From contig JAILWO010000002.1 in the NCBI GenBank assembly GCA_025698895.1, forward strand, positions 1,364,001-1,428,000: a stretch of 64,000 nt of DNA. Direction: 5' to 3'. Source of the DNA: Rhizobiaceae bacterium (lineage in GTDB: Bacteria; Pseudomonadota; Alphaproteobacteria; Rhizobiales; Rhizobiaceae). The notes under the pieces were generated by a model. That model was not told the DNA's origin and searched no databases. It was given only the letters and a program-made list of their open reading frames with translations. The first letter of the stretch is position 1. Each line of letters begins with the position of its first letter. Made by a program: the position numbers and the translations under genes. Shown one piece after another: positions 8,499 through 17,499 of the stretch.

Positions 8499-8606
8499 CC
8501 GGGCATCCGCGCCGCCTAGCGCGCTTAGCCAAGCAACGCCGCCGAAGCCGCTAAACCCACTACCCGTATATTGCACCCGCGCCGCGCGCGTCGGGAGGAG
8601 GAACGC

Positions 8607-8948
8607 ATGACTTCATCAGACAAGCCCTGGCGCGCCTACCGCGTGCTCGCCGTCGATGTTCACGACGAGCCAGATGGGCTCGCCCGCGTCAACGTATTTA
8701 CGGCGCCGGTTCCGGATCGATCACCCAAGTCCACCCCGGTTTTCGAATTCATGGTCGGCTCTGAAGACCGCAGGATACCCTCTCAGCGTTTCCAGTCGTT
8801 CCTCGCCGCGTGCGGGATTCAGGAGCGGGTCGATGATACCAGAGAGATCGATGGCCGATACTTCGCGGCTCGCGACAACGGACGAAGCGTGACGGATTTC
8901 GGTCCGCTGGAGAACGCATTCCGCCCTGTCACTGCACTGGCGGGTTAG
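8607..8948 (+). CDS. Hypothetical phage protein
   Basis: This is a 113-residue soluble protein of unknown function in the early phage operon. The ATG at 8607 is chosen because it follows GGGAGGAGG at good spacing; a longer reading has a poor Arg-rich extension. The sequence alternates beta-like stretches (YRVLAVDVHDE, ARVNVFTAPVP) with FEFMVGSEDRRIPSQRFQSFLAACG, which looks like a helix. Its position just before the primase gene suggests a role in replication or early takeover, but nothing in the sequence proves this. Confidence 0.6.
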   Translation: MTSSDKPWRAYRVLAVDVHDEPDGLARVNVFTAPVPDRSPKSTPVFEFMVGSEDRRIPSQRFQSFLAACGIQERVDDTREIDGRYFAARDNGRSVTDFGPLENAFRPVTALAG

Positions 8949-8953
8949 ATGCC

Positions 8954-9193
8954 ATGCACATCCTAGCGATTAGACCAGCGCCATTTGGCGCCGGTAACGT
9001 TCGCGCACGATTTGATGCCGAACTCGATAGCGGTGTTCGACTCTACGACCTGAAACTGACGCACGGTGCAAATGGCTGGAGAGTCTACGGACCCCAGCAC
9101 CACGGTGCGCCCGTAGTCACGCTGCCGCCCGAGGTGGCGGACGAACTATCAACGCTCGCACGAAAGGCAGTCGCCGATCATGCACGTCACTAG
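8954..9193 (+). CDS. Small hypothetical phage protein, possibly SpoVG-like fold
   Basis: This 79-residue protein has an all-beta start (MHILAIRPAP, VRARFDAELDSGVRLYDLKLT, GWRVYGPQ) followed by a C-terminal helix. The arrangement resembles SpoVG-type nucleic-acid-binding proteins, but similarity by eye is weak. The stop lies 14 bases inside the primase gene, so the two are translationally coupled. This suggests a replication accessory role, which is inference. Confidence 0.55.
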   Translation: MHILAIRPAPFGAGNVRARFDAELDSGVRLYDLKLTHGANGWRVYGPQHHGAPVVTLPPEVADELSTLARKAVADHARH

Positions 9194-11393
9194 CGCGGTA
9201 ACGCCGACCGATTTTCCTCCATCCGACATCCGACTGCGCCTGATCGAGAACGGATACCTGCCGATCCCCGTAAACGGCAAGCGACCACGTATAGCGGGCT
9301 GGTCATCCATTCGGGCAACGCCAGCCTCCGTCGCCGCATGGGAGCGGGGACATGCCGACCACTTGAATACGGGAGTTCTGTGCGGTGACCTGGTAGCCAT
9401 CGACGTTGACGTCATGGATCCGGCGACCTGCAAACGCCTCACCGGCAGGCTCCTCAAGATTTCCAATGCGGAGTCGGCGCCATGCCGTACTGGCCAGGCC
9501 CCGAAATGCCTGTTCGTCTTTCGCTCGTCCGAGCCTCGCGAGAAAAGGAAAACAGGCGAGTATCTGGTGGATGGCCGAAAATGCCAGGTCGAGGTTCTAG
9601 GTATCGGCCAACAGTGCGTCGCCTTCGGCACGCACCCGGACACTGGCCGGCCATACTCGTGGTCCGGCGGAGATCTACTGTCGATCCCGTTCTCCGAATT
9701 GCCTGAGATATCTACTGAAGCCGTAGATGCGTTTCTCGTCGATGCCGAGGCCATACTTGCCGATGCTGGAACGCCTGTTCGGGCACCTGCAGAAATGCGG
9801 GAACGCGCAACTGGCGGCGAAACTTTCTGGCAACGTGTGAATAGCGCGGCCCTAGAGCAGCCTGAGCGATGGGTGCACGAACTCTTCCCCTCTGCAAAGC
9901 AGGAGGCCGGCACTGGCGCATGGCGCGTCACGTCGAGCGCTCTTGGGCGAGCGCTAGAGGAGGACATTTCAATCCACCCCGAGGGCGCCCAAGACTTCGG
10001 CCATGAAACGGGCACAACCCCGATCCAGTTGGTCATCGACTACGGTGGCGCACCAACACCAAAAGATGCGGCACTCTGGCTGTGCGAACGGTTGGGCGTA
10101 GATCCCAGGGCTCTCGGTTGGTCATCCCCTGCCGCGACTGCAGACGGCGCCGCGCTGGCTTCCAGCCTGCTCGGTGGCCGGCGCGATCTCACTGCCGCCA
10201 ACGATAACAAGCCTCAGCCGGCGCTCGACATCTTCGCTTGGAAGTCCTCCCGCTTCGTCGGAGATCCTCCGCCCGTCGACTTTTTCGTGGATGGCGTCGT
10301 CCCGCTGGCCGTGCCGATGCTCGTCGCCGCTATGGGCGATACCGGAAAGTCCTATCTCATGCTGGAAACTGGACGCCGGTGTGCGTTTGGAGAAGGGGAG
10401 TTCGCGTCTCCGATCTTCGGCGGAAGCATAAAGCGCAGTGGAACCGCTGTATTCATAACGTCCGAGGATGATCAGGCCGAGGTCCATCGCCGGCTCGCAG
10501 CCCTGGACAAGCGGGGGGATCGCTTCAAGCTCGGCGACAAGCTGATCGTAGTTCCACTGCCAAGTGCCGGCGGGGCAATACCGTTCTGGCACGAGAGGCG
10601 CGATCGAGGGCTTGAGGAGACACCGCAGTTTAGAAAATTTGCCGAGCAATTGGCGAAGATCAACGACCTGCTGTTCGTTGGTATCGACCCGCTTGCAAGC
10701 TTTGCGCATTTGGCGATCAACGAGGATCCCGCGGCCGGAGCATTTGTTTGCGCCTCGCTTGGGCGCCTTGCAACAGAGACGGGTGCTACCGTAGCGGTGG
10801 CCCACCACATGAAGAAGACCGCTAAAGCGGTGGAGAATCTATCCGACGCTCGGGATGCAATCAGGGGGTCAACAGCGATCGTCGACGGCGTCCGGCTGGC
10901 CTACGCATTGTGGCCCGCAGAGGCTGAAAGAGCGAAGAAGATCTGCCGTGATGTCGGCAAACCTTATGCGCCAAACGCCGTAGCGTTCGGCGGCGTGGTC
11001 AAGGCGAACGGCGCAGCAAAGCGCATTCTGTCGACCTACCACCGGAATGACTTCGGGCTCCTCGTCGACGTCTCGGCCCGTTTGGGTGGCAACGCACCTG
11101 CGCAGGATGATCTTCGCGCCGCACTAGTCATCGCGGTTGAAGCTGCGGCGGAAGCAGGACGGCCATATAAACTCACCGGAAATGCTGGACTCTACGCGAA
11201 CCGCGAACGGTTGCCTGATGAACTGAAGGGGCTTTCGCGCCATCGGGTCGAAGCCCTTGGTCGTGAGGCGCTCGATAGGGGCGAAATCGTCAAGGCTGCC
11301 GCAAAAGGCGAAAAAGCTGCTGACTGGCTGGACGTGCCAACGGGATGGTTCGCTCGCGGCCTAGGCGAATTCCGGACAGGGGCAGCGGCATAA
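9180..11393 (+). CDS. Bifunctional primase-polymerase / RepA-like helicase, phage replication protein
   Basis: This 737-residue protein combines two replication activities. Residues 1-200 are a primase-polymerase domain with GYLPIPVNGKRP, a metal-binding DVD (VAIDVDV, near residue 82) and RTGQAPKCLFVFR. Residues from about 345 to 620 form a RecA-fold helicase of the RepA/AAA_25 type, with the P-loop GDTGKS near 388, VFITSEDD, and the Walker B-like LLFVGIDPL, then AVAHHMKK. The C-terminal hundred residues look like a winged helix. It should prime and unwind phage DNA, so the phage brings its own initiation machinery. A linker near residue 340 contains AANDNK, part of a recurring motif. Confidence 0.88.
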   Translation: MHVTSAVTPTDFPPSDIRLRLIENGYLPIPVNGKRPRIAGWSSIRATPASVAAWERGHADHLNTGVLCGDLVAIDVDVMDPATCKRLTGRLLKISNAESAPCRTGQAPKCLFVFRSSEPREKRKTGEYLVDGRKCQVEVLGIGQQCVAFGTHPDTGRPYSWSGGDLLSIPFSELPEISTEAVDAFLVDAEAILADAGTPVRAPAEMRERATGGETFWQRVNSAALEQPERWVHELFPSAKQEAGTGAWRVTSSALGRALEEDISIHPEGAQDFGHETGTTPIQLVIDYGGAPTPKDAALWLCERLGVDPRALGWSSPAATADGAALASSLLGGRRDLTAANDNKPQPALDIFAWKSSRFVGDPPPVDFFVDGVVPLAVPMLVAAMGDTGKSYLMLETGRRCAFGEGEFASPIFGGSIKRSGTAVFITSEDDQAEVHRRLAALDKRGDRFKLGDKLIVVPLPSAGGAIPFWHERRDRGLEETPQFRKFAEQLAKINDLLFVGIDPLASFAHLAINEDPAAGAFVCASLGRLATETGATVAVAHHMKKTAKAVENLSDARDAIRGSTAIVDGVRLAYALWPAEAERAKKICRDVGKPYAPNAVAFGGVVKANGAAKRILSTYHRNDFGLLVDVSARLGGNAPAQDDLRAALVIAVEAAAEAGRPYKLTGNAGLYANRERLPDELKGLSRHRVEALGREALDRGEIVKAAAKGEKAADWLDVPTGWFARGLGEFRTGAAA

Positions 11394-11612
11394 CATTCAT
11401 TTCCACTAATGTTCTGAAAATCCGGCGTTCCATGGGAACGGGAATGAATAGCGTAATTAAAACAAGGACATAACGTTTCCATTTCCGGCATTTCCAGCAC
11501 AAATGGAAATGATTCAACCCTTTGAAAATAAACGCATTTCCGGGTTTCCGGAAATCACCCCTCTTTCAGAGGGGAGGGCGTCGGAACGCCCATCCCCGGA
11601 AAAGGAGAACAG

Positions 11613-11834
11613 TTGACCATAACCCGCCCACCCATCCGCACCTACAGAAACCAAGGCGCCCCCGCCTGGCGCGGCCCGGCGCCCGCGATGTCCAGACCGC
11701 TGCATCTGCCGCCGGACGGCATCACCGCCCTGGACCGGCTGAACGCCCTCGCCGCTGGCGTTCAGCCCACACCGGCAAGACCGCATTTCAAGGCGGCGAA
11801 TGACAACAAAGAGGGGGTAGACGATGTTGCGTAA
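11613..11834 (+). CDS. Small Pro-rich hypothetical phage protein
   Basis: This 73-residue protein starts at TTG, seven bases after AAAGGAG. It is rich in Pro, Arg and Ala and looks disordered, with a short central segment DGITALDRLNALAAG that could be a helix. It ends with AANDNKEG. The stop overlaps the next gene. The 220 bases upstream, after the primase gene, contain no supported gene. They hold a run of related TTTCC/GGAAA and CATTTCC repeats, visible around 11400-11550. Confidence 0.5.
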   Translation: MTITRPPIRTYRNQGAPAWRGPAPAMSRPLHLPPDGITALDRLNALAAGVQPTPARPHFKAANDNKEGVDDVA

Positions 11835-12813
11835 ATTTCGAACCTTCACCGAAGCATTTACCGCGCCACCCGCGCCCGCGAACGACAACCTGCCGGCCGC
11901 GAAGAAGCCAGGCAGCGCGCGCTACCGCGGCAGCTTACCCGCATTACGATGGCTATTTGGCCATGACGAACAACTCGCGCATGCTGTGGCCGCGGCGTTG
12001 CCGAAGTCAGCAACGAATTGGGACGCAGACGCGGTCGACAACAAGCATCAAATCCGTCCGACGGTGGGTGAACTCATGCTGGCCGCCAGTGACGCGTTTC
12101 GGATTTACGTACGCGATGGTGTCCGACATGTCGGCGAAGGGCTGGTGCGCGAACCCCGGGAGGACGATGCAAATCATCAAGCGGACGAATGGGTCAGATT
12201 GGGCGCTCTCAAGTTTAATCGCGGCCTGCTGGTCGAATGGGGGCGGACGCGCAAAGGAAAAAAGCTCCGTCCCGTTGACCGGATCATTTCAGACGCCGGA
12301 GGTAAATCGAGCCCGCGAAGCCCGAACCTCTACCTGCGCACCTCGCCGACAACGCCGTCACCGATGCATGTGGAGCCACTGCGGCGCCCGATGTGCCGCA
12401 GGCCTGTCTTGCCTTCCATGTTTCAGCCCCAGGACGGTGTCGACAAGAACCGCGCCCTGCTGCGAAGTCTCGGCGTCGACGGTGGTGTGCCGTTCGATCG
12501 GCTGCCCTGCGAGGCGGAAAAGTGCCCCACTACGGTCGCGAAGGGAGCAGGATTCCTGGGAGGTATTTCCCGACCGGGCGGCAATGCATCCACGGCAGCG
12601 CCCCAACTCTGGGAAGGTCCAGAAGCTCGGAAGGGGGAGGTACACGTCGTAGTGGACGAGGTGGCGGCACGCGGGACGCTGAAGTCCATTGGCGAGCGGC
12701 TAGGCTTCACCGGCGGCTACGCCGATAGAGCCGGAAAAGCCGCGCTTGTGCACGCGGCAAAAGTGTTGGTCGCGGCGAATGACAATACCTCGCGAAAAAA
12801 ATCTGCTGCTTAG
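11824..12813 (+). CDS. Hypothetical phage protein with terminal NDN motifs
   Basis: This is a 329-residue protein of unknown function between the replication and packaging genes. The N-terminus has PANDNLP and the C-terminus has AANDNTS, both variants of a motif seen elsewhere in this prophage. Between them are helical segments (WLFGHDEQLAHAVAAALP, PTVGELMLAASDAFRIYVRDG) and a low-complexity Pro/Arg middle. RGTLKSIGERLGFTGGYADRAGKAALVHAAKVL near the end looks like a helix-turn-helix and suggests DNA binding. It overlaps the preceding gene by 11 bases. No catalytic motif is evident. Confidence 0.55.
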   Translation: MLRKFRTFTEAFTAPPAPANDNLPAAKKPGSARYRGSLPALRWLFGHDEQLAHAVAAALPKSATNWDADAVDNKHQIRPTVGELMLAASDAFRIYVRDGVRHVGEGLVREPREDDANHQADEWVRLGALKFNRGLLVEWGRTRKGKKLRPVDRIISDAGGKSSPRSPNLYLRTSPTTPSPMHVEPLRRPMCRRPVLPSMFQPQDGVDKNRALLRSLGVDGGVPFDRLPCEAEKCPTTVAKGAGFLGGISRPGGNASTAAPQLWEGPEARKGEVHVVVDEVAARGTLKSIGERLGFTGGYADRAGKAALVHAAKVLVAANDNTSRKKSAA

Positions 12814-12937
12814 GTGCCAAATCGTGGCGAGTTATAGCGTATGTAGATGAAGGCCTAGATTACGAGAGATCGCGCTGCCTGAGCGCGGCAAACGAGGTGC
12901 CATGGATCCGAAACAGCCTAGAACTCGTCGATCAGGC

Positions 12938-13489
12938 TCATGTCTTAGGACGTTTATAGGTCCCCGCTAAGAATGCGTTCCGGTTCTCAAGGATGTGCCC
13001 CCGCAGCGCCCACACGCTATCGCGTACACGCTTAGCGCGATGATTTCTAGAGGAGTTCGAGTAAGTGAGGATGTGGTGCTTCATTAGACTATCTGTATAG
13101 TCGTCGTGCCCCTCCTGAAATGTCTGCCTTCCTTCAAGTAAAAATCGGCACAACGTTCTCCGCTCATAACTGTCAAGGATGTCAAGATTTTCAACTGCGG
13201 CGACTTCTGCAGCGTCGTTGCTTTCGTCCCTCTCTTTTGCCTCCCGCCGCGCGCTGGTTTGTGCTTGTAGATTAGCGTATACTGTCGCGCCGCCAGATGC
13301 GACTAATGTGGCGCAGCCGACTACGAGCAGCAGCCAAAAGAACGCAAGCCATCCAGGACTCAGGTCATCATTGGGAATGATGTCGAAATGGACGAGCAGC
13401 AACATCGCGGCGCCGACGGCTGCAAAAACAAATCCACGTCTCGCGTTGAAGTCTAACGCCGCCTGAACAATCGCCGCCAATGTCTCCAC
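12938..13489 (-). CDS. SieB-like superinfection exclusion membrane protein
   Basis: This 183-residue protein has two transmembrane helices (about residues 17-35 and 46-70) and a hydrophilic cytoplasmic tail. The tail contains ILDSYERRTLCRFLLEG and ends with a segment resembling a winged helix. The layout fits superinfection-exclusion B proteins, which make a lysogen resist related phages. It is transcribed against the surrounding phage genes and sits alone between replication and packaging modules, typical of a lysogenically expressed moron. The lower G+C content and isolated position suggest separate acquisition. Family assignment is by layout rather than a diagnostic motif. Confidence 0.55.
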   Translation of the reverse strand: METLAAIVQAALDFNARRGFVFAAVGAAMLLLVHFDIIPNDDLSPGWLAFFWLLLVVGCATLVASGGATVYANLQAQTSARREAKERDESNDAAEVAAVENLDILDSYERRTLCRFLLEGRQTFQEGHDDYTDSLMKHHILTYSNSSRNHRAKRVRDSVWALRGHILENRNAFLAGTYKRPKT

Positions 13490-13535
13490 TGAGCTCTCCC
13501 CTCATTCAGAGCAGACCAAAATAGACCACGAAGGA

Positions 13536-13856
13536 TTGAACCCGGCAAGAAGACGGGCGGACGATGTAAACCGCACCGGCGTCTTTCGCCGCGACACCCG
13601 CATTCGAGGCCGCAAGGGCCAGGAACTCCGCAAGCGCAGACTACAGGCCGAACCGCTGTGCCGACATTGCAAGGCCAAGGGCTTCATTCGAGCATCAACC
13701 GTTCCGGATCACATCATCCCGCTCAAGGATGGCGGCGAAGACGTGGACAGCAACATCCAGTGCCTCTGCGACGATTGCCATGAAGCCAAGACTGCGAAGG
13801 ACATGGGCTACCGCAAGCGCGTCACGATCGGTGCCGATGGGTGGCCGCTGGAATAG
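13536..13856 (+). CDS. HNH endonuclease, phage packaging-associated
   Basis: This 106-residue nuclease has the HNH core. A zinc pair CRHC is followed by DHIIPLKDGGEDVDSN and then CLCDDCHEAKTAKD, giving the His-Asn-His pattern and four zinc cysteines. HNH proteins directly upstream of the terminase genes of HK97-type phages act with terminase in genome cleavage at cos. The start is probably TTG at 13536, because no other start precedes the basic N-terminal region; its ribosome site is poor. The gene is followed by a G-rich region with an inverted repeat. Confidence 0.88.
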   Translation: MNPARRRADDVNRTGVFRRDTRIRGRKGQELRKRRLQAEPLCRHCKAKGFIRASTVPDHIIPLKDGGEDVDSNIQCLCDDCHEAKTAKDMGYRKRVTIGADGWPLE

Positions 13857-13870
13857 GGGCGGGGGTAGGT

Positions 13871-13922
13871 CGAAAGTTTGGACCGGCTGATCGGGACACC
13901 GGCGCCCTCCCAAAAACTTTCG
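13871..13922. other. Candidate cos region: inverted repeat between HNH and terminase
   Basis: CGAAAGTTT at 13871-13879 is repeated in inverted form as AAACTTTCG at 13914-13922. A G-run (GGGGCGGGGGTAGG) lies just before the first arm. Such G-runs and inverted repeats between HNH and small terminase genes are typical of cos sites in related phages, but the nick position cannot be read. Confidence 0.35.
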
Positions 13923-13954
13923 CAAAGCCAGATTAACATCCGGGGAAATCGAAT

Positions 13955-14353
13955 ATGGCAGCCAGGGGCGCGAAGCCGAAGGCCGCGCATCTGCGCCTGA
14001 TCGACGGCACGCACAGGAAGACCCGCCATGGCGATGATGCCGTCGCCCGGCAATCGGTTAAAAAGGCCGTCGACACGTTCGGCAAGCTGGTGCGGCCGAA
14101 GGACCTGAGGGGCGAGGCCCTGAAGGCGTGGAAGCGGTACATCGAACCGGCCTATTGGCTCGATGGCTCTCGCGAGGCGGCGGCGATCGCGTTCTGCGAA
14201 CTGTGGTCGGAGTTCCGGTTCAACACGACGGGGTTCCCGGCTTCGAAGCACGGCCAGATGCGCGCCTACATGAGCGAGCTGGGCCTGACCGACGAGCGGA
14301 ACCGGTCGGAGAGGGAAGACGGCGAGAACCGTGACGAGTTCTTCGACGACTGA
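13955..14353 (+). CDS. Terminase small subunit, P27-like
   Basis: This 132-residue packaging protein should recognise phage DNA and load the large subunit. It has the usual small, helical and basic composition, with a P27-type start (GAKPKAAHLRLIDGTHRKTRHG), then LVRPKDLRGEALKAWKRYIEP and a helix FCELWSEFR. The last 23 bases overlap the large-subunit gene. The assignment rests on this and on position between HNH and TerL. Confidence 0.82.
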   Translation: MAARGAKPKAAHLRLIDGTHRKTRHGDDAVARQSVKKAVDTFGKLVRPKDLRGEALKAWKRYIEPAYWLDGSREAAAIAFCELWSEFRFNTTGFPASKHGQMRAYMSELGLTDERNRSEREDGENRDEFFDD

Positions 14354-16184
14354 CCGGGCCACGGCCTATGCCGAGGCCGTGGTTGCGGGGAAGGTTGTCG
14401 CGGGTCCGCATGTGCGGAATGCGTGTCGTCGGCACCTGGATGACCTGAAGCGCGATGATCTGAGGTTCGACGAGGCGGCGGCTGCAAAGGCCATTCGGTT
14501 CTTCGAGGAAAAGCTGAAGCTGTCGGAGGGCCAGTTCGAGGGCAAGCCGTTCCGGTCGCATCCGGCGCAGGACTTCATCATCGGCTCGCTGTTCGGCTGG
14601 AAGCGGACGGACGGCTGGCGGCGGTTCCGTCGCGCCTATGTCGAACAGGGCAAGGGCAACGGCAAATCGCCGCTTGCGGGGGGGATCGGCCTGCTCGGCT
14701 TGATGGCCGATGGTGAGGCCGGGGCCGAAATCTACTCGGCCGGCGCGACAAAGGATCAGGCCGGTATCCTGTTCCGCGACGCGGTCAAGATGGTCGACCA
14801 GTCCCCGGACCTGGACAGGCGGCTGAAGCGCAGCGGATCGCCGGGCAAGGAATACAACCTCGCCTATCTGGCCAAGGGCTCGTTCTTCAGGCCCGTATCG
14901 AGGGAGACGAAGAAGACCGGCTCGGGGCCGCGTCCGCATTTCGCGCTTGTCGACGAGCTGCACGAGCACGCGGATGGCGGCATCATCGAGATGCTGGAGC
15001 GCGGCTTCAAGTTCCGGCGCCAGCCACTCTTGCTGATGATCACCAACAGCGGGTCGGACCGTACGTCCGCATGCTGGGCCGAGCATGAGCACGCCGTGAA
15101 GGTAGCGGCCGGGAACCGCGACGCACGCGACGACGACGCGGCCTATCTCGGCGAGGCGCTGGACGACTCGACGTTCAGCTATGTGTGCGGCCTCGATGCC
15201 GGTGACGATCCGCTCAACGACCCGTCGTGCTGGATAAAGGCGAACCCGCTTCTCGGGGTCACGATCACGGAGGACTACCTGGCAGGCGTCGTGAAGCAGG
15301 CCAGGGACATTCCTTCGAAGCTGAACAACATCCTGCGGCTTCACTTCTGCGTTTGGACCGATGCCGAGACGGCATGGATGACGCGGGCCGCGCTGGAGCC
15401 GTGCATCGCCGATTTCGATCCTGCCGAGCACAAGGGTCGGCCGGTCTGGCTTGGCTGCGACCTGTCGCAAAACAAGGACATCACCGCGCTCGCGGCATGT
15501 GTCCGGACCGGTGAGATCGAGGTCGAGGCGGTCAGGGACGGCAAGGTCCAGAAGGTCTGGAAGCCGACGTTCGATGCATGGATAGAAGCTTGGACGCCGG
15601 CCGACACGATGGCGGCGCGGGAACTGACCGACAAGCTGCCGTATTCGGTCTGGTCTCGTGAGGGGCATCTGCACGCGCCGAAAGGTTCGAGCATCCGGTT
15701 CGATCACGTCGCGCAGGCCGTGGCCGAGTACGTCCACGACTTCGACGTGAAGTGCCTCGCCTATGACCGGTATGCATTCAGGCGCGGCTTCGAGCCGGAG
15801 TGCGATCGGCTCGGCATCGTGGTCGAATATGTCGAGCATCCGCAGGGCGGGACGAAAAAGGGCAAGCCGACCGAGGCGATGATCGCGGCTGCGAAAGCTG
15901 GTGGACGTGAGCCGGAAGGCTTGTGGATGCCGGGATCGGTCCGCGACGTCGAGGACGCGATTTCGGAAGGGCGCATTCGCCTGAGGCGTAACCCCGTCCT
16001 GATCTCCGCGATGATGTCGGCCGTTACCGACGAGGATCGCTGGGGCAACTACTGGCTGGCGAAAGAGCGGGCCACGAACAAGATCGACGCGGCGGTGGCG
16101 CTCTGCATGGCCGTTGGCGCGGCCCACGCATACGAGGTCAGCACGTCGTCGGTCTACGAGGAACGCGGCCTCTTGCTGGTGTAG
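14331..16184 (+). CDS. Terminase large subunit (TerL), HK97-like
   Basis: This 617-residue motor protein packages DNA into proheads. The ATPase part has Walker A GKGNGKS at about residues 107-113 and Walker B FALVDE at about 204-209, followed by LMITNSGSD (motif III). The C-terminal nuclease starts with WLGCDLSQNKDITAL near 380, giving the first metal-binding Asp, and ends with ATNKIDAAVALCMA, which carries the last Asp. The length is normal. The start is a GTG inside the small-subunit gene. Everything needed for packaging appears intact. Confidence 0.93.
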   Translation: MTSSSTTDRATAYAEAVVAGKVVAGPHVRNACRRHLDDLKRDDLRFDEAAAAKAIRFFEEKLKLSEGQFEGKPFRSHPAQDFIIGSLFGWKRTDGWRRFRRAYVEQGKGNGKSPLAGGIGLLGLMADGEAGAEIYSAGATKDQAGILFRDAVKMVDQSPDLDRRLKRSGSPGKEYNLAYLAKGSFFRPVSRETKKTGSGPRPHFALVDELHEHADGGIIEMLERGFKFRRQPLLLMITNSGSDRTSACWAEHEHAVKVAAGNRDARDDDAAYLGEALDDSTFSYVCGLDAGDDPLNDPSCWIKANPLLGVTITEDYLAGVVKQARDIPSKLNNILRLHFCVWTDAETAWMTRAALEPCIADFDPAEHKGRPVWLGCDLSQNKDITALAACVRTGEIEVEAVRDGKVQKVWKPTFDAWIEAWTPADTMAARELTDKLPYSVWSREGHLHAPKGSSIRFDHVAQAVAEYVHDFDVKCLAYDRYAFRRGFEPECDRLGIVVEYVEHPQGGTKKGKPTEAMIAAAKAGGREPEGLWMPGSVRDVEDAISEGRIRLRRNPVLISAMMSAVTDEDRWGNYWLAKERATNKIDAAVALCMAVGAAHAYEVSTSSVYEERGLLLV

Positions 16185-16197
16185 GACAGGATGACGG

Positions 16198-17499
16198 ATG
16201 GGCTATTTCACCAACCTGTTCAACGCCGCTCTGGGGAAGCCTGCGGCGCAGACATTCGACCTGTCGAACATGTCGCCCGACCAGGTGCGCGAGTTTCTTC
16301 GCATCGGCGGTTCGATGGAAACCGCCTCGGGTGTGTCGATCAACGAGTCGTCGGCCATGCGCGTCGCGGCGGCGTGGCGGTGCGTCAACATCATCTCGGG
16401 CACGGTCGGAACGCTGCCGCTGGATCTGATCAGGAGGGTATCGGAACAGGTTCGTGAGCCGGCGCGCGGCCATCCGCTGCGCAAGGTGCTGACGGTCAAG
16501 CCGAACCAGTGGCAGACGCCATCCGAGTTCCGCCGCATGATGCAGGCGCATCTCATGCTGCGCGGCAACGCCTATGCGCTCAAGGCGACGCTTTCCGGTC
16601 AGGTGGTCGGTCTGGTCCCGCTTCATCCCGATCGGGTCGAGGTCGATCAGCTCGACGACATGACGATGCGCTACCGCGTGTCGCTGAAGAACGGGCAGTA
16701 CCTCACCCTGACCGGAAAGGACGTGTTTCACCTTCGCGGCATGTCGCTCGACGGCGTGAAGGGGCTGTCGGTGCTGTCGCACATGCGCGAAAGCCTTGGC
16801 CTGGCGCTCCAGTCGGAACGGGCCGGCGCCAGGCTGATGAAGGACGGGCAGTTCATCGGCGGCACGCTGGAGCACCCCAACAAGCTGTCGCCAGACGCCT
16901 ATGAGCGGCTGAAGGCGTCTGTCTCTGATCGCCACAGCGGCGCGGACAATGCCGGCAAGGCGATGATCCTCGAGGAGGGGATGAAGTTCAACAAGGTCGG
17001 CATGTCGGCTGTCGACCTTCAGTTTCTCCAGCAGCGCGATTTTCAGCGCTACGACATCGCCATGTTTTTCGGCGTTCCGCCCCACATGCTGGGCGCTACG
17101 GAGAAGCAGACGAGCTGGGGCAGCGGTATCGAGCAGCAGGGCATCGGCTTTGTAACCTATACGCTCAACGACTGGCTGAAGGCCTGGGAAGAGGCGATCA
17201 AGCGCGACCTGATCGCGGAGCGGGAATGGGAGACGCTGGACGCCCGCTTCTACACGCAGGGCTTGATGCGCGGCGACGTGAAGACCCGCACCGCGTACTA
17301 CATCGCCGCCCGCCAGTGGGGCTGGCTGAACCCGAACGAAATCCGCGCCCTTGAAGACATGAACCCCCGCGAAGACGAGGGCGGGGAGGAATACGCCGTG
17401 CCGCCAAATACAGCCGGTGCGGTCGGCATGGGCCACAATGGCGGGCCTCCGCTGGACGAAGGAGAAGGCGATGAGCCTCCGCAACCTCCCCGAGATTAA
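16198..17499 (+). CDS. Phage portal protein, HK97 family
   Basis: This 433-residue protein should form the dodecameric ring at the prohead vertex. Family features are the start (SSAMRVAAAWRCVNIISGTVGTLPL), the middle RMMQAHLMLRGNAYA, then LSVLSHMRESLGLALQSE and FGVPPHMLGATEKQTSWGSGIEQQ. The C-terminus is acidic and ends PPQPPRD. It is followed by the protease gene with a 29-base overlap. The length is normal. Confidence 0.94.
   Translation: MGYFTNLFNAALGKPAAQTFDLSNMSPDQVREFLRIGGSMETASGVSINESSAMRVAAAWRCVNIISGTVGTLPLDLIRRVSEQVREPARGHPLRKVLTVKPNQWQTPSEFRRMMQAHLMLRGNAYALKATLSGQVVGLVPLHPDRVEVDQLDDMTMRYRVSLKNGQYLTLTGKDVFHLRGMSLDGVKGLSVLSHMRESLGLALQSERAGARLMKDGQFIGGTLEHPNKLSPDAYERLKASVSDRHSGADNAGKAMILEEGMKFNKVGMSAVDLQFLQQRDFQRYDIAMFFGVPPHMLGATEKQTSWGSGIEQQGIGFVTYTLNDWLKAWEEAIKRDLIAEREWETLDARFYTQGLMRGDVKTRTAYYIAARQWGWLNPNEIRALEDMNPREDEGGEEYAVPPNTAGAVGMGHNGGPPLDEGEGDEPPQPPRD

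Noticed and set aside
14220-16127. Long minus-strand reading frame of 635 codons opposite the large terminase gene
   Set aside because: It is a high-GC shadow of TerL. Its composition is Arg/His/Pro-rich with no motif, while the plus strand has all terminase motifs.
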